DNA of 64,000 nucleotides from Archangium violaceum Cb vi76 (GTDB lineage Bacteria > Myxococcota > Myxococcia > Myxococcales > Myxococcaceae), in assembly GCF_000733295.1 (NCBI RefSeq), contig NZ_JPMI01000080.1:62005-126004 (forward strand), read 5' to 3'. Below are positions 44,539-51,293 of the stretch, piece after piece (positions within the stretch are counted from its first letter, which is position 1; every line of letters begins with the position of its first letter). The notes beneath the pieces were generated by a model that did not search any database, was not told the DNA's origin, and worked only from the letters and a program-made list of their open reading frames with translations. The position numbers and the translations under genes were made by a program.

Positions 44539-45032
44539 ACCACAAGTGTCTCATGTGCGGCACGCCCATGAAGGGAACCCGGGAGAACATCAAGGATGAC
44601 CTCATCGGTCTGGATGGCGTCACCTTGAAGGGGGTCATGGTCTTCCGGTGTCCCAAGTGCGGCGAGCGTGAGATGGGCATCCATAAGATTGAAGAGATGC
44701 ACCGCCAGCTGGCCATGGCGGTTGCCCGGCGCCGGGAACGGCTCGGTCCGAAGGAGATCCGCTTCCTCCGCAAATACCTCGGGCTCTCCAGCAAGGACTT
44801 CGCGGACAAGATGGGCGTCGATAAGACGACCGTCTCCAAGTGGGAGCGCGTCGATGCTCCGGCTCCCATGGGACAGCCCGCGGAGAGGCTCCTCCGCCTC
44901 ATGGTGATGGTGGACAGGCCTGTCGAGGAGTACCCCCTCGAGGAGACGGGGCTCGTCGAGGCCAGGCCGATCCGGATGGTTCTCGAAGAAGGCAAGGGCT
45001 CCCAGGCGTGGCGGGTCGTTCCTTCCTCTTGA
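44535..45032 (+). CDS. MqsA-like antitoxin with zinc ribbon and HTH
   Basis: This 165-residue protein starts at a GTG overlapping the toxin stop. The N-terminal part has CLMCG and FRCPKCG, four Cys that should bind zinc. From about 70 an Xre-type helix-turn-helix follows (LGLSSKDFADKMGVDKTTVSKWE). This is the layout of MqsA: zinc domain for toxin binding and HTH for DNA binding. It should neutralise the DUF4258 toxin and repress the operon, possibly through the repeats just upstream of it. Confidence 0.87.
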   Translation: MNHKCLMCGTPMKGTRENIKDDLIGLDGVTLKGVMVFRCPKCGEREMGIHKIEEMHRQLAMAVARRRERLGPKEIRFLRKYLGLSSKDFADKMGVDKTTVSKWERVDAPAPMGQPAERLLRLMVMVDRPVEEYPLEETGLVEARPIRMVLEEGKGSQAWRVVPSS

Positions 45033-45065
45033 CGAACGGCTCACTTCGCCGTGCTCTTACGGCCC

Positions 45066-45647
45066 ATGAGTGACTCCGCGCAGGGATTCATCGTGTTGGG
45101 AGCGGCCCGGACCAAGGTGCAGCGTTGGTTTGGCTCCCGCCCGTTGCCGGCCTTCCTCGCCGCCGGCCCGGGCAAGGCGCTGCGGCTGTGGCCCCGTGCC
45201 GAGGGCGAGGCCGCCGAAGCCGCCGCCAATGCCCTCTCCGGCGAGCTGCCCAAGAGCCGCGTCGTCATCTTCTCCATCGGTCAGGACTCCCTGCGCGTCA
45301 GCGTCCACGTGGACGGCACCTGCCAGACCCGTGAGGAGGTCGCCCTGCGCCTGCGCACCGCGAAGCAGCTCTCCCAGGCCCACGCCGCCCTCCAGCGCGT
45401 CTCCACCGCCCTCGACTTCAAGGGACACCGGCCCACGCTGCTGCGTGACGGCGACAGTGTCCCCGGCTTCCTCGCGCTCGCCGGTGTGAAGGAGGGTGAT
45501 GTCTCCGCCCTGTCGCACGCGCTGCTCGCGGAGGCCCGCCAGCACCCGGAGGCGCAGGACGCCGCGCGCTTCCAGGACTTCACCTACGTGGACGAGCAGG
45601 GAAAGGCCCATCCCTTCTTCGCCAATTCCCCGGGCGCGAAGACCTGA
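45066..45647 (+). CDS. Conserved hypothetical protein, 193 residues
   Basis: The ATG at 45066 gives a soluble protein without signal peptide. Alternating helices and strands are suggested by GFIVLGAARTKVQRWF, SRVVIFSIGQDSLRVSVHV and REEVALRLRTAKQLSQAHAAL. I recognise no family or active-site motif. It lies 5 bases before a GNAT gene, so the two are probably co-transcribed. Confidence 0.65.
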   Translation: MSDSAQGFIVLGAARTKVQRWFGSRPLPAFLAAGPGKALRLWPRAEGEAAEAAANALSGELPKSRVVIFSIGQDSLRVSVHVDGTCQTREEVALRLRTAKQLSQAHAALQRVSTALDFKGHRPTLLRDGDSVPGFLALAGVKEGDVSALSHALLAEARQHPEAQDAARFQDFTYVDEQGKAHPFFANSPGAKT

Positions 45648-45652
45648 ACGCC

Positions 45653-46216
45653 ATGCTGCTCACCACGCCCCTGACCACGTCCCGCTTGCTGCTGCGCGAG
45701 TTCGAGGACGACGACTGGCGCTTCACCCACCCCTACGAGTCCGACCCCGAGGTGGTGCGCTACCAGTCCCATGACGTCCGTACCCCCGAGGAGAGCCGGG
45801 ACTACATCCTCCGGGTGATGGCCAACGCACGCGAGACGCCCCGGCACGTCTATGACATGGCCGTGGTGCTGCGCGACGAGAACCGGCTCATCGGCCGCTG
45901 TGGCATGCGCATCAACGACCCCGAGCTGCGCGAGGCCACCCTCTGGTACATCCTCGACCGCTCGCGGTGGGGCCAGGGCTACATCACCGAGGCGGCGCGG
46001 GCCCTCATGGACTTCGGCTTCGGGACGCTCGGTCTGCACCGCATGTGGGCCGACTGCGACCCGCGCAACCCCGGCTCCTTCCGCGTCATGGAGAAGCTCG
46101 GCATGCGCAAGGAAGCCCACTTCCGCGAGAACGGCTTCTACAAGGGCGAGTGGTGCGATTCCCTCATCTACGCCCTGCTCGACCGCGAGTGGCGGGCCCT
46201 TCCTCCAGCCCGGTAG
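45653..46216 (+). CDS. RimJ/RimL-type GNAT acetyltransferase
   Basis: This 187-residue protein starts TTPLTTSRLLLREFEDDD, the common opening of RimJ/RimL-like acetyltransferases. LWYILDRSRWGQGYITEAARALMDFGF holds the acetyl-CoA motif (RWGQGY). DCDPRNPGSFRVMEKLGM is the conserved Asn-x-x-Ser block that follows. The acceptor is unknown: either ribosomal protein termini or a small molecule. It probably shares a transcript with the preceding hypothetical gene. Confidence 0.9.
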   Translation: MLLTTPLTTSRLLLREFEDDDWRFTHPYESDPEVVRYQSHDVRTPEESRDYILRVMANARETPRHVYDMAVVLRDENRLIGRCGMRINDPELREATLWYILDRSRWGQGYITEAARALMDFGFGTLGLHRMWADCDPRNPGSFRVMEKLGMRKEAHFRENGFYKGEWCDSLIYALLDREWRALPPAR

Positions 46217-46224
46217 CCCCCGCA

Positions 46225-46275
46225 GAGCGCAAGGCCGGGCAAGGCGATCGCCGCCCCGTCCGGCCTCGTGCGCTC
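46225..46275. terminator. Bulged hairpin between convergent genes
   Basis: GAGCGC-A-AGGCCGG (46225-46238) pairs with CCGGCCT-CGT-GCGCTC (46260-46275) with a small internal bulge. It sits between the GNAT gene and the convergent DUF3618 gene. Both could use it as terminator. Confidence 0.45.
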
Positions 46276-46309
46276 CGTGTCTCCAAACCAGGCCCAGGGG
46301 GCGCCCGGC

Positions 46310-47227
46310 TCAGTGCACGGAGGTGAAATCATCGAGCGGCGGCAGCGGAGGAATGGCGCCACGCTCCCGCTCGCTCTCCGAGGAGGCGGAGGCCTGGAAC
46401 TCCTCGTCCCTGCCACCCTCGTCCGCGTCCTGCCCCGAGAGCTTGCTCTCGAGCTGGTCGCCGAGGGTGGAGATGCGCTCCTTCACCTTGGCCTTGGCCG
46501 GCTCGATGAGCTGGCGCTCACGGTTGGTCACCGGGATGAAGCTGGCGAACAGCGCGCCGATGGCGAGGCCGCCAATGGCCAGCAGCACCGGGTTCTCGGA
46601 CACCGTGCCGTACCAGTCCGAGGCCTGGTGACGGATCTCCCCCCGGTCCGGAATGCGCTCGCGCAGCCCGTGCGTCTTGTCCCTGGCCCGGTCCACCAGG
46701 CCGCTGGCGCGCTCCTTGAGGTCGGAGGCCTTGTCCTTCGCCATGTCCATGGCTTCCGAGGCGCGCTCCTTCAGGTTGTCGCTGCCTGGCGAGCCCAGCT
46801 TGTCCCCGGTGGGCCGCATCAGGCCCCCATCCGGAGAGGGGACCAGGGACGGGAGTTCCCGGTCGTAATCGCCGTACATGCGGCTGCTCCCGCTCGAATG
46901 CTGGCGCACGTCGAACGCCTTCTTCATCAGCATCGAGCCCACACCGGCGCCGAGGATGGCGCCCAACATGCTCCAGCCCCTGGGCGTGTCCGCCCGTTCC
47001 TTCACTTCATGGCTCTTGCGCATCACGGTCTCCCTGGCTTGCGTCTTGATTTCGTCGACCTTCTCCACCGCTCTCTCCCGGGCCTGCTCCTTGAGGTCCG
47101 AGACCTTCTCCGCGGCGATGGCCTTGAGGTGCTCCGGCTCCATGCGCCGGGCCAGCTCATCGGCGAGCTCGCTCATGCGTGCCCGTGCATCTGAGATTTC
47201 ACGGATTGGAACGTCCTGCTCGCCCAT
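46310..47227 (-). CDS. DUF3618-like envelope protein
   Basis: This 305-residue protein has an N-terminal helical part with many charged residues (KVSDLKEQARERAVEKVDEIKTQARE), one hydrophobic stretch at about 88-108, an amphipathic central part with the repeat KASDLKERASGLVDRARDK and a second membrane segment near 228-245. This is the pattern of DUF3618 proteins next to Holin-X proteins in actinobacteria and proteobacteria. GGAGG lies 7 bases before the ATG. Its first 55 bases overlap the end of the Holin-X gene. Probably membrane-associated stress or surface protection. Confidence 0.75.
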   Translation of the reverse strand: MGEQDVPIREISDARARMSELADELARRMEPEHLKAIAAEKVSDLKEQARERAVEKVDEIKTQARETVMRKSHEVKERADTPRGWSMLGAILGAGVGSMLMKKAFDVRQHSSGSSRMYGDYDRELPSLVPSPDGGLMRPTGDKLGSPGSDNLKERASEAMDMAKDKASDLKERASGLVDRARDKTHGLRERIPDRGEIRHQASDWYGTVSENPVLLAIGGLAIGALFASFIPVTNRERQLIEPAKAKVKERISTLGDQLESKLSGQDADEGGRDEEFQASASSESERERGAIPPLPPLDDFTSVH

Positions 47228-47649
47228 TGACTGTCCTCCTTCAGGGTTTGAATGGTCTGGTTGGGTGCGTGGACCTGCTTGAGGCTCTTGATGCCCGCCA
47301 TGGCGACGCCCGCGCCGATGCCGAGGAAGAGCACCGTGACGATGAGCGCGGCGGCCCACAGCGGCAGCGCGTAGCCGAGCAGGATGATGGCGAAGGCCGC
47401 GAAGGCGAGGGCGCCGATGAACAGCAGCAGGCCTCCCGCGCCCACCATCACGCTGCCCGCCTTGACCTTCGTCGCCTCCTGGCGCAGCTCCGTCTTGGCC
47501 AGGGCGATCTCCGCGCGGATGAGGCGCTTGCCCTGGTCGAAGAACTCGCCCACCAGCGAGCCGAACTCGCGTCCCGACATGCCGTCACCCGGCACGGTGC
47601 GGCCTTCGTAGCCGAAGTCTCTTCCAGTGTCTGGATTGCCTGGTTGCAT
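47173..47649 (-). CDS. Phage holin superfamily-type membrane protein (Holin-X)
   Basis: This 158-residue protein has a charged amphipathic N-terminus (FGSLVGEFFDQGKRLIRAEIALAKTELRQE) and two adjacent hydrophobic helices (about 65-115). The RAEIALAKTELR pattern is typical of the Actinobacterial Holin-X family, which is not phage-specific. No other phage genes are near. It overlaps the DUF3618 gene by 55 bases in another frame and lies 11 bases after the upstream gene's stop. Three-gene operon with those neighbours; the function is unknown. Confidence 0.82.
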   Translation of the reverse strand: MQPGNPDTGRDFGYEGRTVPGDGMSGREFGSLVGEFFDQGKRLIRAEIALAKTELRQEATKVKAGSVMVGAGGLLLFIGALAFAAFAIILLGYALPLWAAALIVTVLFLGIGAGVAMAGIKSLKQVHAPNQTIQTLKEDSQWASRTFQSVKSQMHGHA

Positions 47650-47660
47650 CGCGTCCCCTC

Positions 47661-48080
47661 CTATTCCTTCAGGATGCGGGCGGCGAGGAACCCGAGGGCG
47701 ACGCAGCCGGCGAAGAAGGGCGCGGGCTTCTCGCGGATGAACTGCTTCGCATCACGCACCAGCTCCTCGGTGGAGCCGTTCTCGATGCGGTCCGAGAACC
47801 GGCGCACGTAGCCCACGGCGCCATCGAGCAACTGCTGGGAGAAACCGTCCGCGTTCTGCGAGGCGTTCTCCAGCGTGGAGACGAAGCCCTGGAGGTTCTT
47901 GATGAGATCGCCCTTGCGGTCGTCGATCTGGTGGTAGACGCGATCCTTCGTCACATCGGTGAAGCGCTTCACCTGCTCCTTGCCCTGAGCCGTGAAACCG
48001 GTGTCCTCCGCCGTCCCGATGGACTGGCCGGTACCGGTATAGCTGGAACCCTGGATTCCTCCTTCAGTCACGGTTGCCAT
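47661..48080 (-). CDS. Small envelope-associated hypothetical protein
   Basis: This 139-residue protein starts at an ATG after GGAGGAAG. The Gly/Ser/Thr-rich N-terminus is followed by an amphipathic helical region (VKRFTDVTKDRVYHQIDDRKGDLIKNL) and a C-terminal hydrophobic helix APFFAGCVALGFLAAR near the end. This resembles YqjD-type proteins that tether ribosomes or cover membranes, but similarity is only in layout. First gene of the three-gene operon. Confidence 0.68.
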   Translation of the reverse strand: MATVTEGGIQGSSYTGTGQSIGTAEDTGFTAQGKEQVKRFTDVTKDRVYHQIDDRKGDLIKNLQGFVSTLENASQNADGFSQQLLDGAVGYVRRFSDRIENGSTEELVRDAKQFIREKPAPFFAGCVALGFLAARILKE

Positions 48081-48270
48081 GCGACTTCCTCCGAGTAGGT
48101 TGAATGGAGTGCTCATGCGGGAATGCCCCGCACATGCTTCAAGCTAGGCATGCCCGGGCAGGCGCCAGGACCGAGCCGGGGAACGCTCGCGAAGCAGGCG
48201 GTGAAGTGCTGTGCCCGGAGCGCCGGGAATAGGAATGGGAAGTCAGCGCAGCGCAGGAGGGGATTCACGG

Positions 48271-49095
48271 ATGGCGAGGAAGCCGAAGACGCCCCGGTGG
48301 CTGGAGGCCGCGCGCCGGCGCCAGGAGCCGGTGCCGGAGGGAAGCCGAGCGGACTGGTTGGCGCGAGCGCTGGGGCGGGCCGGGGTGATGCCTCGGGCCG
48401 AGGCGGAGCAGGCCATCCGGGAGGGACGGGTGGAGGTGGACGGGCGCGTGGAGCGCGAGCCCTTCGCGCCGGTGCACGCGGGCAGCGGGGTGCGAGTGGA
48501 TGGGACGCTCCGCTCGCTGGAGGCGCGGACGCTGGCGCTGATGTTCCACAAGCCCGCGGGCGTGGTGGTGCACGGGAGTGACCCCGAGGGCATCGGCACC
48601 GTCTTCGAGCGGCTGCGCCCGGTGCTGCCGCCGGAGCTGCGAGGCCACGAGTGGTACGCGGTGGGACGGTTGGACCGGGACACCACCGGCCTGCTGCTCT
48701 TCACCAACGAGGAGCGGCTGGTGGCACACGCGACCTCGCCGGAGACGCACGTGCCCAAGCGCTACGTGACGGACGTCGAGGGGCGGCCGTCGGAAGCGGC
48801 CCTCCAGCGGCTGCGAGAGGGAGTGGTGCTCGACGATGGACCGACCAGGCCGGCGGGCGCCCGATTGCTGGCCCCGGGGCGGGTGGAACTGGTGCTCACC
48901 GAGGGGCGGCATCACCAGGTGAAGCGGATGCTGGCGGAGGTGGGGCACCCCGTGCGGATGCTGCACCGCGAGGCCGTGGGCACGCTGGTCCTGGACGTAC
49001 CGGAGGGCACCTGCCGCCTGCTCACGGAGGCCGAGATACAGCAGTGCCTTGGTTTTCGAGACCTCCCCTCTCCCTCTGGGAGAGGGCCAGGGTGA
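48271..49095 (+). CDS. RsuA-family 16S/23S rRNA pseudouridine synthase
   Basis: This 274-residue enzyme has an S4-like RNA-binding part at about 25-75 and a catalytic domain with GRLDRDTTGLLL, where Asp135 is the nucleophile. KRYVTDVEG and EGRHHQVKRML are further blocks. It should convert one uridine of rRNA to pseudouridine; the target cannot be told. GGAGGGG precedes the ATG. The last 11 codons run through a hairpin repeat (49066-49086), so the C-terminal tail DLPSPSGRGPG is probably repeat-encoded. Convergent with the aminotransferase gene, 6 bases apart. Confidence 0.92.
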   Translation: MARKPKTPRWLEAARRRQEPVPEGSRADWLARALGRAGVMPRAEAEQAIREGRVEVDGRVEREPFAPVHAGSGVRVDGTLRSLEARTLALMFHKPAGVVVHGSDPEGIGTVFERLRPVLPPELRGHEWYAVGRLDRDTTGLLLFTNEERLVAHATSPETHVPKRYVTDVEGRPSEAALQRLREGVVLDDGPTRPAGARLLAPGRVELVLTEGRHHQVKRMLAEVGHPVRMLHREAVGTLVLDVPEGTCRLLTEAEIQQCLGFRDLPSPSGRGPG

Positions 49096-49100
49096 GGGTC
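49062..49100. repeat. REP-like hairpin element inside the 3' end of rsuA-like gene
   Basis: CCCTCTCCC (49066-49074) and GGGAGAGGG (49078-49086) form a perfect 9-base stem with a TCT loop, followed by CCAGGGTGAGGG. This hairpin sequence is one I remember as a dispersed repeat in many bacteria. Only one copy was noticed here. Its arms also code for the end of the pseudouridine synthase. Confidence 0.55.
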
Positions 49101-49101
49101 G

Positions 49102-49917
49102 TCACACGTCTCGTCGCGCGTACTCCCGCACGACGGCGCGGGCCTGTCCGGCCAGCGCGTGGCTCCCAGACAGTTCCTTCCCGAGCAACCGCGGGACGGC
49201 GAGGGCGAGGCCCACGGAGTTGGTGAGGACGCAGCCGCGCACGTCCTCCACCTGCGTCCGGTGCACGGTGCGCTCCACGACGGCTCTTTCCCCGAGCCGC
49301 CCAGCCTCCAGCAACACGGAGCGGATGATGCCGGGGAGGCACGGAGCCTCCAGCGGGGGCGTCACCACGGCCTCGCCCACGAGGAAGAACAGGTTCCCAT
49401 TCGGAACCTCGCACAGCTCTCCCGCCTCGTTCACGAAGACGGTGCCCCGCCCGAGGTGCGCGTACTGCCGCAGGTACGAGACGCTCTTGTGATTCAGGGT
49501 GGGGTCACCCCGGCGGTAGCAGCGGTCCTCCACCGTGTCGAGAACCACCCCTCCGTCCGGGGCTCGTTGGGGCAGGGGAGCGAAGGACAGCAGCAGCCGC
49601 CCATCTCCCGCCACCAGCTTGGCCACGCCGGTGAAGCGCGGCCCCAGGCCGGCATCCACCTCCAGGCACCGGCGCAGCGCCTCGTGGACGGCCTCGGAGG
49701 TGAGCACCTCCGGCGGAGGCGGTTGCACGCAGCCCGCGTGCGCTCCCAGGCTCTCGCGAAGCCGCGCGAGGTGCCGCGCGAGGAACATCGGAGTGCCCTC
49801 CTCGACGAGGAGCGTCTCGAAGAAGCCCGCGCCGAAGAAGAAGGACTGGAGGAAGTCCTGGAGCCGCAGCTCCTCCAGCCGGCGCACCTCGCCGTTCACC
49901 GCGACCGTCCCCGTCAT
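49102..49917 (-). CDS. Class IV aminotransferase (4-amino-4-deoxychorismate lyase / branched-chain type)
   Basis: This 271-residue PLP enzyme has LQDFLQSFFFGAGFFETLLV and the PLP lysine Lys144 in LNHKSVSYL. FVNEAGELCEVPNGNLFFLV then LEAPCLPGIIRSVLL are the fold-type IV end blocks. PabC, D-amino acid transaminase and branched-chain enzymes share these, so the substrate is unclear; length and the lack of BCAT-specific parts favour PabC or a relative. Start ATG at 49917 has GGAGG at long spacing. No folate genes are adjacent. Confidence 0.85.
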   Translation of the reverse strand: MTGTVAVNGEVRRLEELRLQDFLQSFFFGAGFFETLLVEEGTPMFLARHLARLRESLGAHAGCVQPPPPEVLTSEAVHEALRRCLEVDAGLGPRFTGVAKLVAGDGRLLLSFAPLPQRAPDGGVVLDTVEDRCYRRGDPTLNHKSVSYLRQYAHLGRGTVFVNEAGELCEVPNGNLFFLVGEAVVTPPLEAPCLPGIIRSVLLEAGRLGERAVVERTVHRTQVEDVRGCVLTNSVGLALAVPRLLGKELSGSHALAGQARAVVREYARRDV

Positions 49918-50010
49918 CCGATGCGCGCCTCCAGGAAGTGGGCGCTTGTAACAGAGGTCCCCGGGCTCCGGTTGCTCCGAGTGCACTCCGCGCCCACCGG
50001 GAGTCCGGGC

Positions 50011-50415
50011 TCAGTGGTGGTGGCCCGCGGCCTGCGGCTGATAGGTGACCGAGAGGATGCGCAGGCGCTTGAGCTTTCCGCCCGGCAGCTCCCAGTCGAT
50101 CTCCTGCCCCACCGACAGCCCGAGCAGCGCCGCTCCCACGGGCGCCAGCACGGACACCCGCCCCTGCTCCAGTGACGCGTCCTGCGGGTAGGAGAGCGTC
50201 ACCTCGCGCGTCTCCCCCGAGTCCTCGTCCCGGTACACCACCCGGCTGTTCATCGTGACGACGTCCGGCGGCACCTGCGTCGGCTCGACCACCTCCGCGC
50301 GCAGCAACTCCGCATCGAGCGCGTCCGCCTTGTCGCCGGCGGTCGTGTCGATGAGGGTCCGCAGCCGCTCCATGTCGGTCGACGTGACCACGATCCTCGG
50401 CTCATGCGTGCTCAT
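50011..50415 (-). CDS. rnk: Rnk-like GreA/GreB C-terminal family regulator
   Basis: This 134-residue protein has an N-terminal part ITDMERL-type helix region and a C-terminal FKBP-like GreA/B domain with YRDEDSGETREVTLSYP, APVGAALLGLSVGQEIDWELPGG and LRILSVTYQP. This is the Rnk layout (nucleoside diphosphate kinase regulator), which binds RNA polymerase without the GreA coiled coil. The ATG at 50415 and a GTG one codon earlier are both possible; AAGGA spacing slightly favours the GTG. A short His tail (HHH) ends the protein. Confidence 0.85.
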   Translation of the reverse strand: MSTHEPRIVVTSTDMERLRTLIDTTAGDKADALDAELLRAEVVEPTQVPPDVVTMNSRVVYRDEDSGETREVTLSYPQDASLEQGRVSVLAPVGAALLGLSVGQEIDWELPGGKLKRLRILSVTYQPQAAGHHH

Positions 50416-50535
50416 CACGGTTCAATCCTTTGACCCTGCGTGTGGCCGGTCAACCAAGCGGGATCCGAACCATGCCTGCATGGCGGCAGGGCGTCTGACA
50501 CCGGACGTCCCACCGGTCGTAACCCTGACGGCCCG

Positions 50536-51108
50536 TCAAGGATTGAGCGTCTCCCCGAAATGCAGACGCAGTGCGTCGAGCACCGCCGGCTCCCGCTCGC
50601 CGTTGAAGTGGCGCGCGCCCGGTACGAGCACCACCTCGGCGCCGAGCCGCTCCTTCCAGAGCCGCCCGTTTTCGCGGAAGTCCGAGGTGAATGGATCGTT
50701 GTCGGACAGCAGCACGACGAAGCGGCGCGAGGCGGCGCGCACCCGCGCGACATCCACCGGCGTCTCCATCCACGGCAGCAGGCTGTCCCATGGCTTGTCC
50801 ACGCCCCACCACGCCGCCACCAGCAGCACGCCGTCCACCGTGCTCCCGGGAGGCAACTCCGCCAGGTAGCGCACCACCGCCTGGCATCCGACGCTGTGCC
50901 CCAGCAGCACCGTTCCTCGCGCGGGCGCCGTTCCCAGCGCGGCGGTGAGTGCTGGCACCCACGTGCCAATCCTGGGTTGTTGCGGCTCCGGCATGTCCAG
51001 CGCCCGCACGGTGTCGAAGCCCGGCGGCCGCTCGCGGATGAGCCAGGGGTAGAAGTCCGAGCCGGAATGGCCGGCCCAGCGGGGAACGAGGGTGAGCGCG
51101 CGCGTCAT
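50536..51108 (-). CDS. RBBP9/YdeN-type serine hydrolase
   Basis: This 190-residue alpha/beta hydrolase has LLGHSVGCQAVVRYL with nucleophile Ser72. LLSDNDPFTSDF probably holds the Asp and GARHFNGE the His. Small size and the WWGVDKPW segment fit the RBBP9 family. Substrate unknown. The ATG at 51108 follows GGAGG. It is divergent from the FAD monooxygenase gene, and the gap carries inverted repeats. Confidence 0.9.
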   Translation of the reverse strand: MTRALTLVPRWAGHSGSDFYPWLIRERPPGFDTVRALDMPEPQQPRIGTWVPALTAALGTAPARGTVLLGHSVGCQAVVRYLAELPPGSTVDGVLLVAAWWGVDKPWDSLLPWMETPVDVARVRAASRRFVVLLSDNDPFTSDFRENGRLWKERLGAEVVLVPGARHFNGEREPAVLDALRLHFGETLNP

Positions 51109-51123
51109 GGTGGCCTCCGGCAT

Positions 51124-51174
51124 AACACCCCCGTGTCCCACCCCGGCCCTTGACTTACCGGTTACACGGGTGTT
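51124..51174. promoter_or_regulatory. Inverted repeat in the divergent promoter region of the biosynthetic operon
   Basis: AACACCCCCGTGT (51124-51136) and ACACGGGTGTT (51164-51174) are inverted versions of each other apart from two extra bases in the first, and each is near-palindromic itself. They lie between the RBBP9 gene and the FAD monooxygenase gene. TTGACT (51150-51155) and TATTAT (51178-51183) are nearby, but their 22-base spacing is too long for a normal promoter. A repressor operator is possible. Confidence 0.4.
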
Positions 51175-51293
51175 TCTTATTATCGGGTAGAAATCATCTT
51201 GTCTTCTTGAAAGCCGGAAACGGCTGGGTGCGCGGGCGGGTAGGGGCCTGACGGATGATCCCCCTTTCTGCCCGAGAGGAGCGCCAGCCGGTC

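Noticed and set aside
47173-47649. Prophage remnant suggested by the Holin-X name
   Set aside because: The family is widespread outside phages, and no capsid, tail, integrase or endolysin gene is near. The three-gene group looks like envelope-stress genes.
50422-50546. Inverted repeat between the Rnk gene leader and the RBBP9 gene end
   Set aside because: One arm is mainly the ribosome binding site of rnk and the other lies in the RBBP9 stop region, 100 bases apart with an unpaired base. Chance is more likely.
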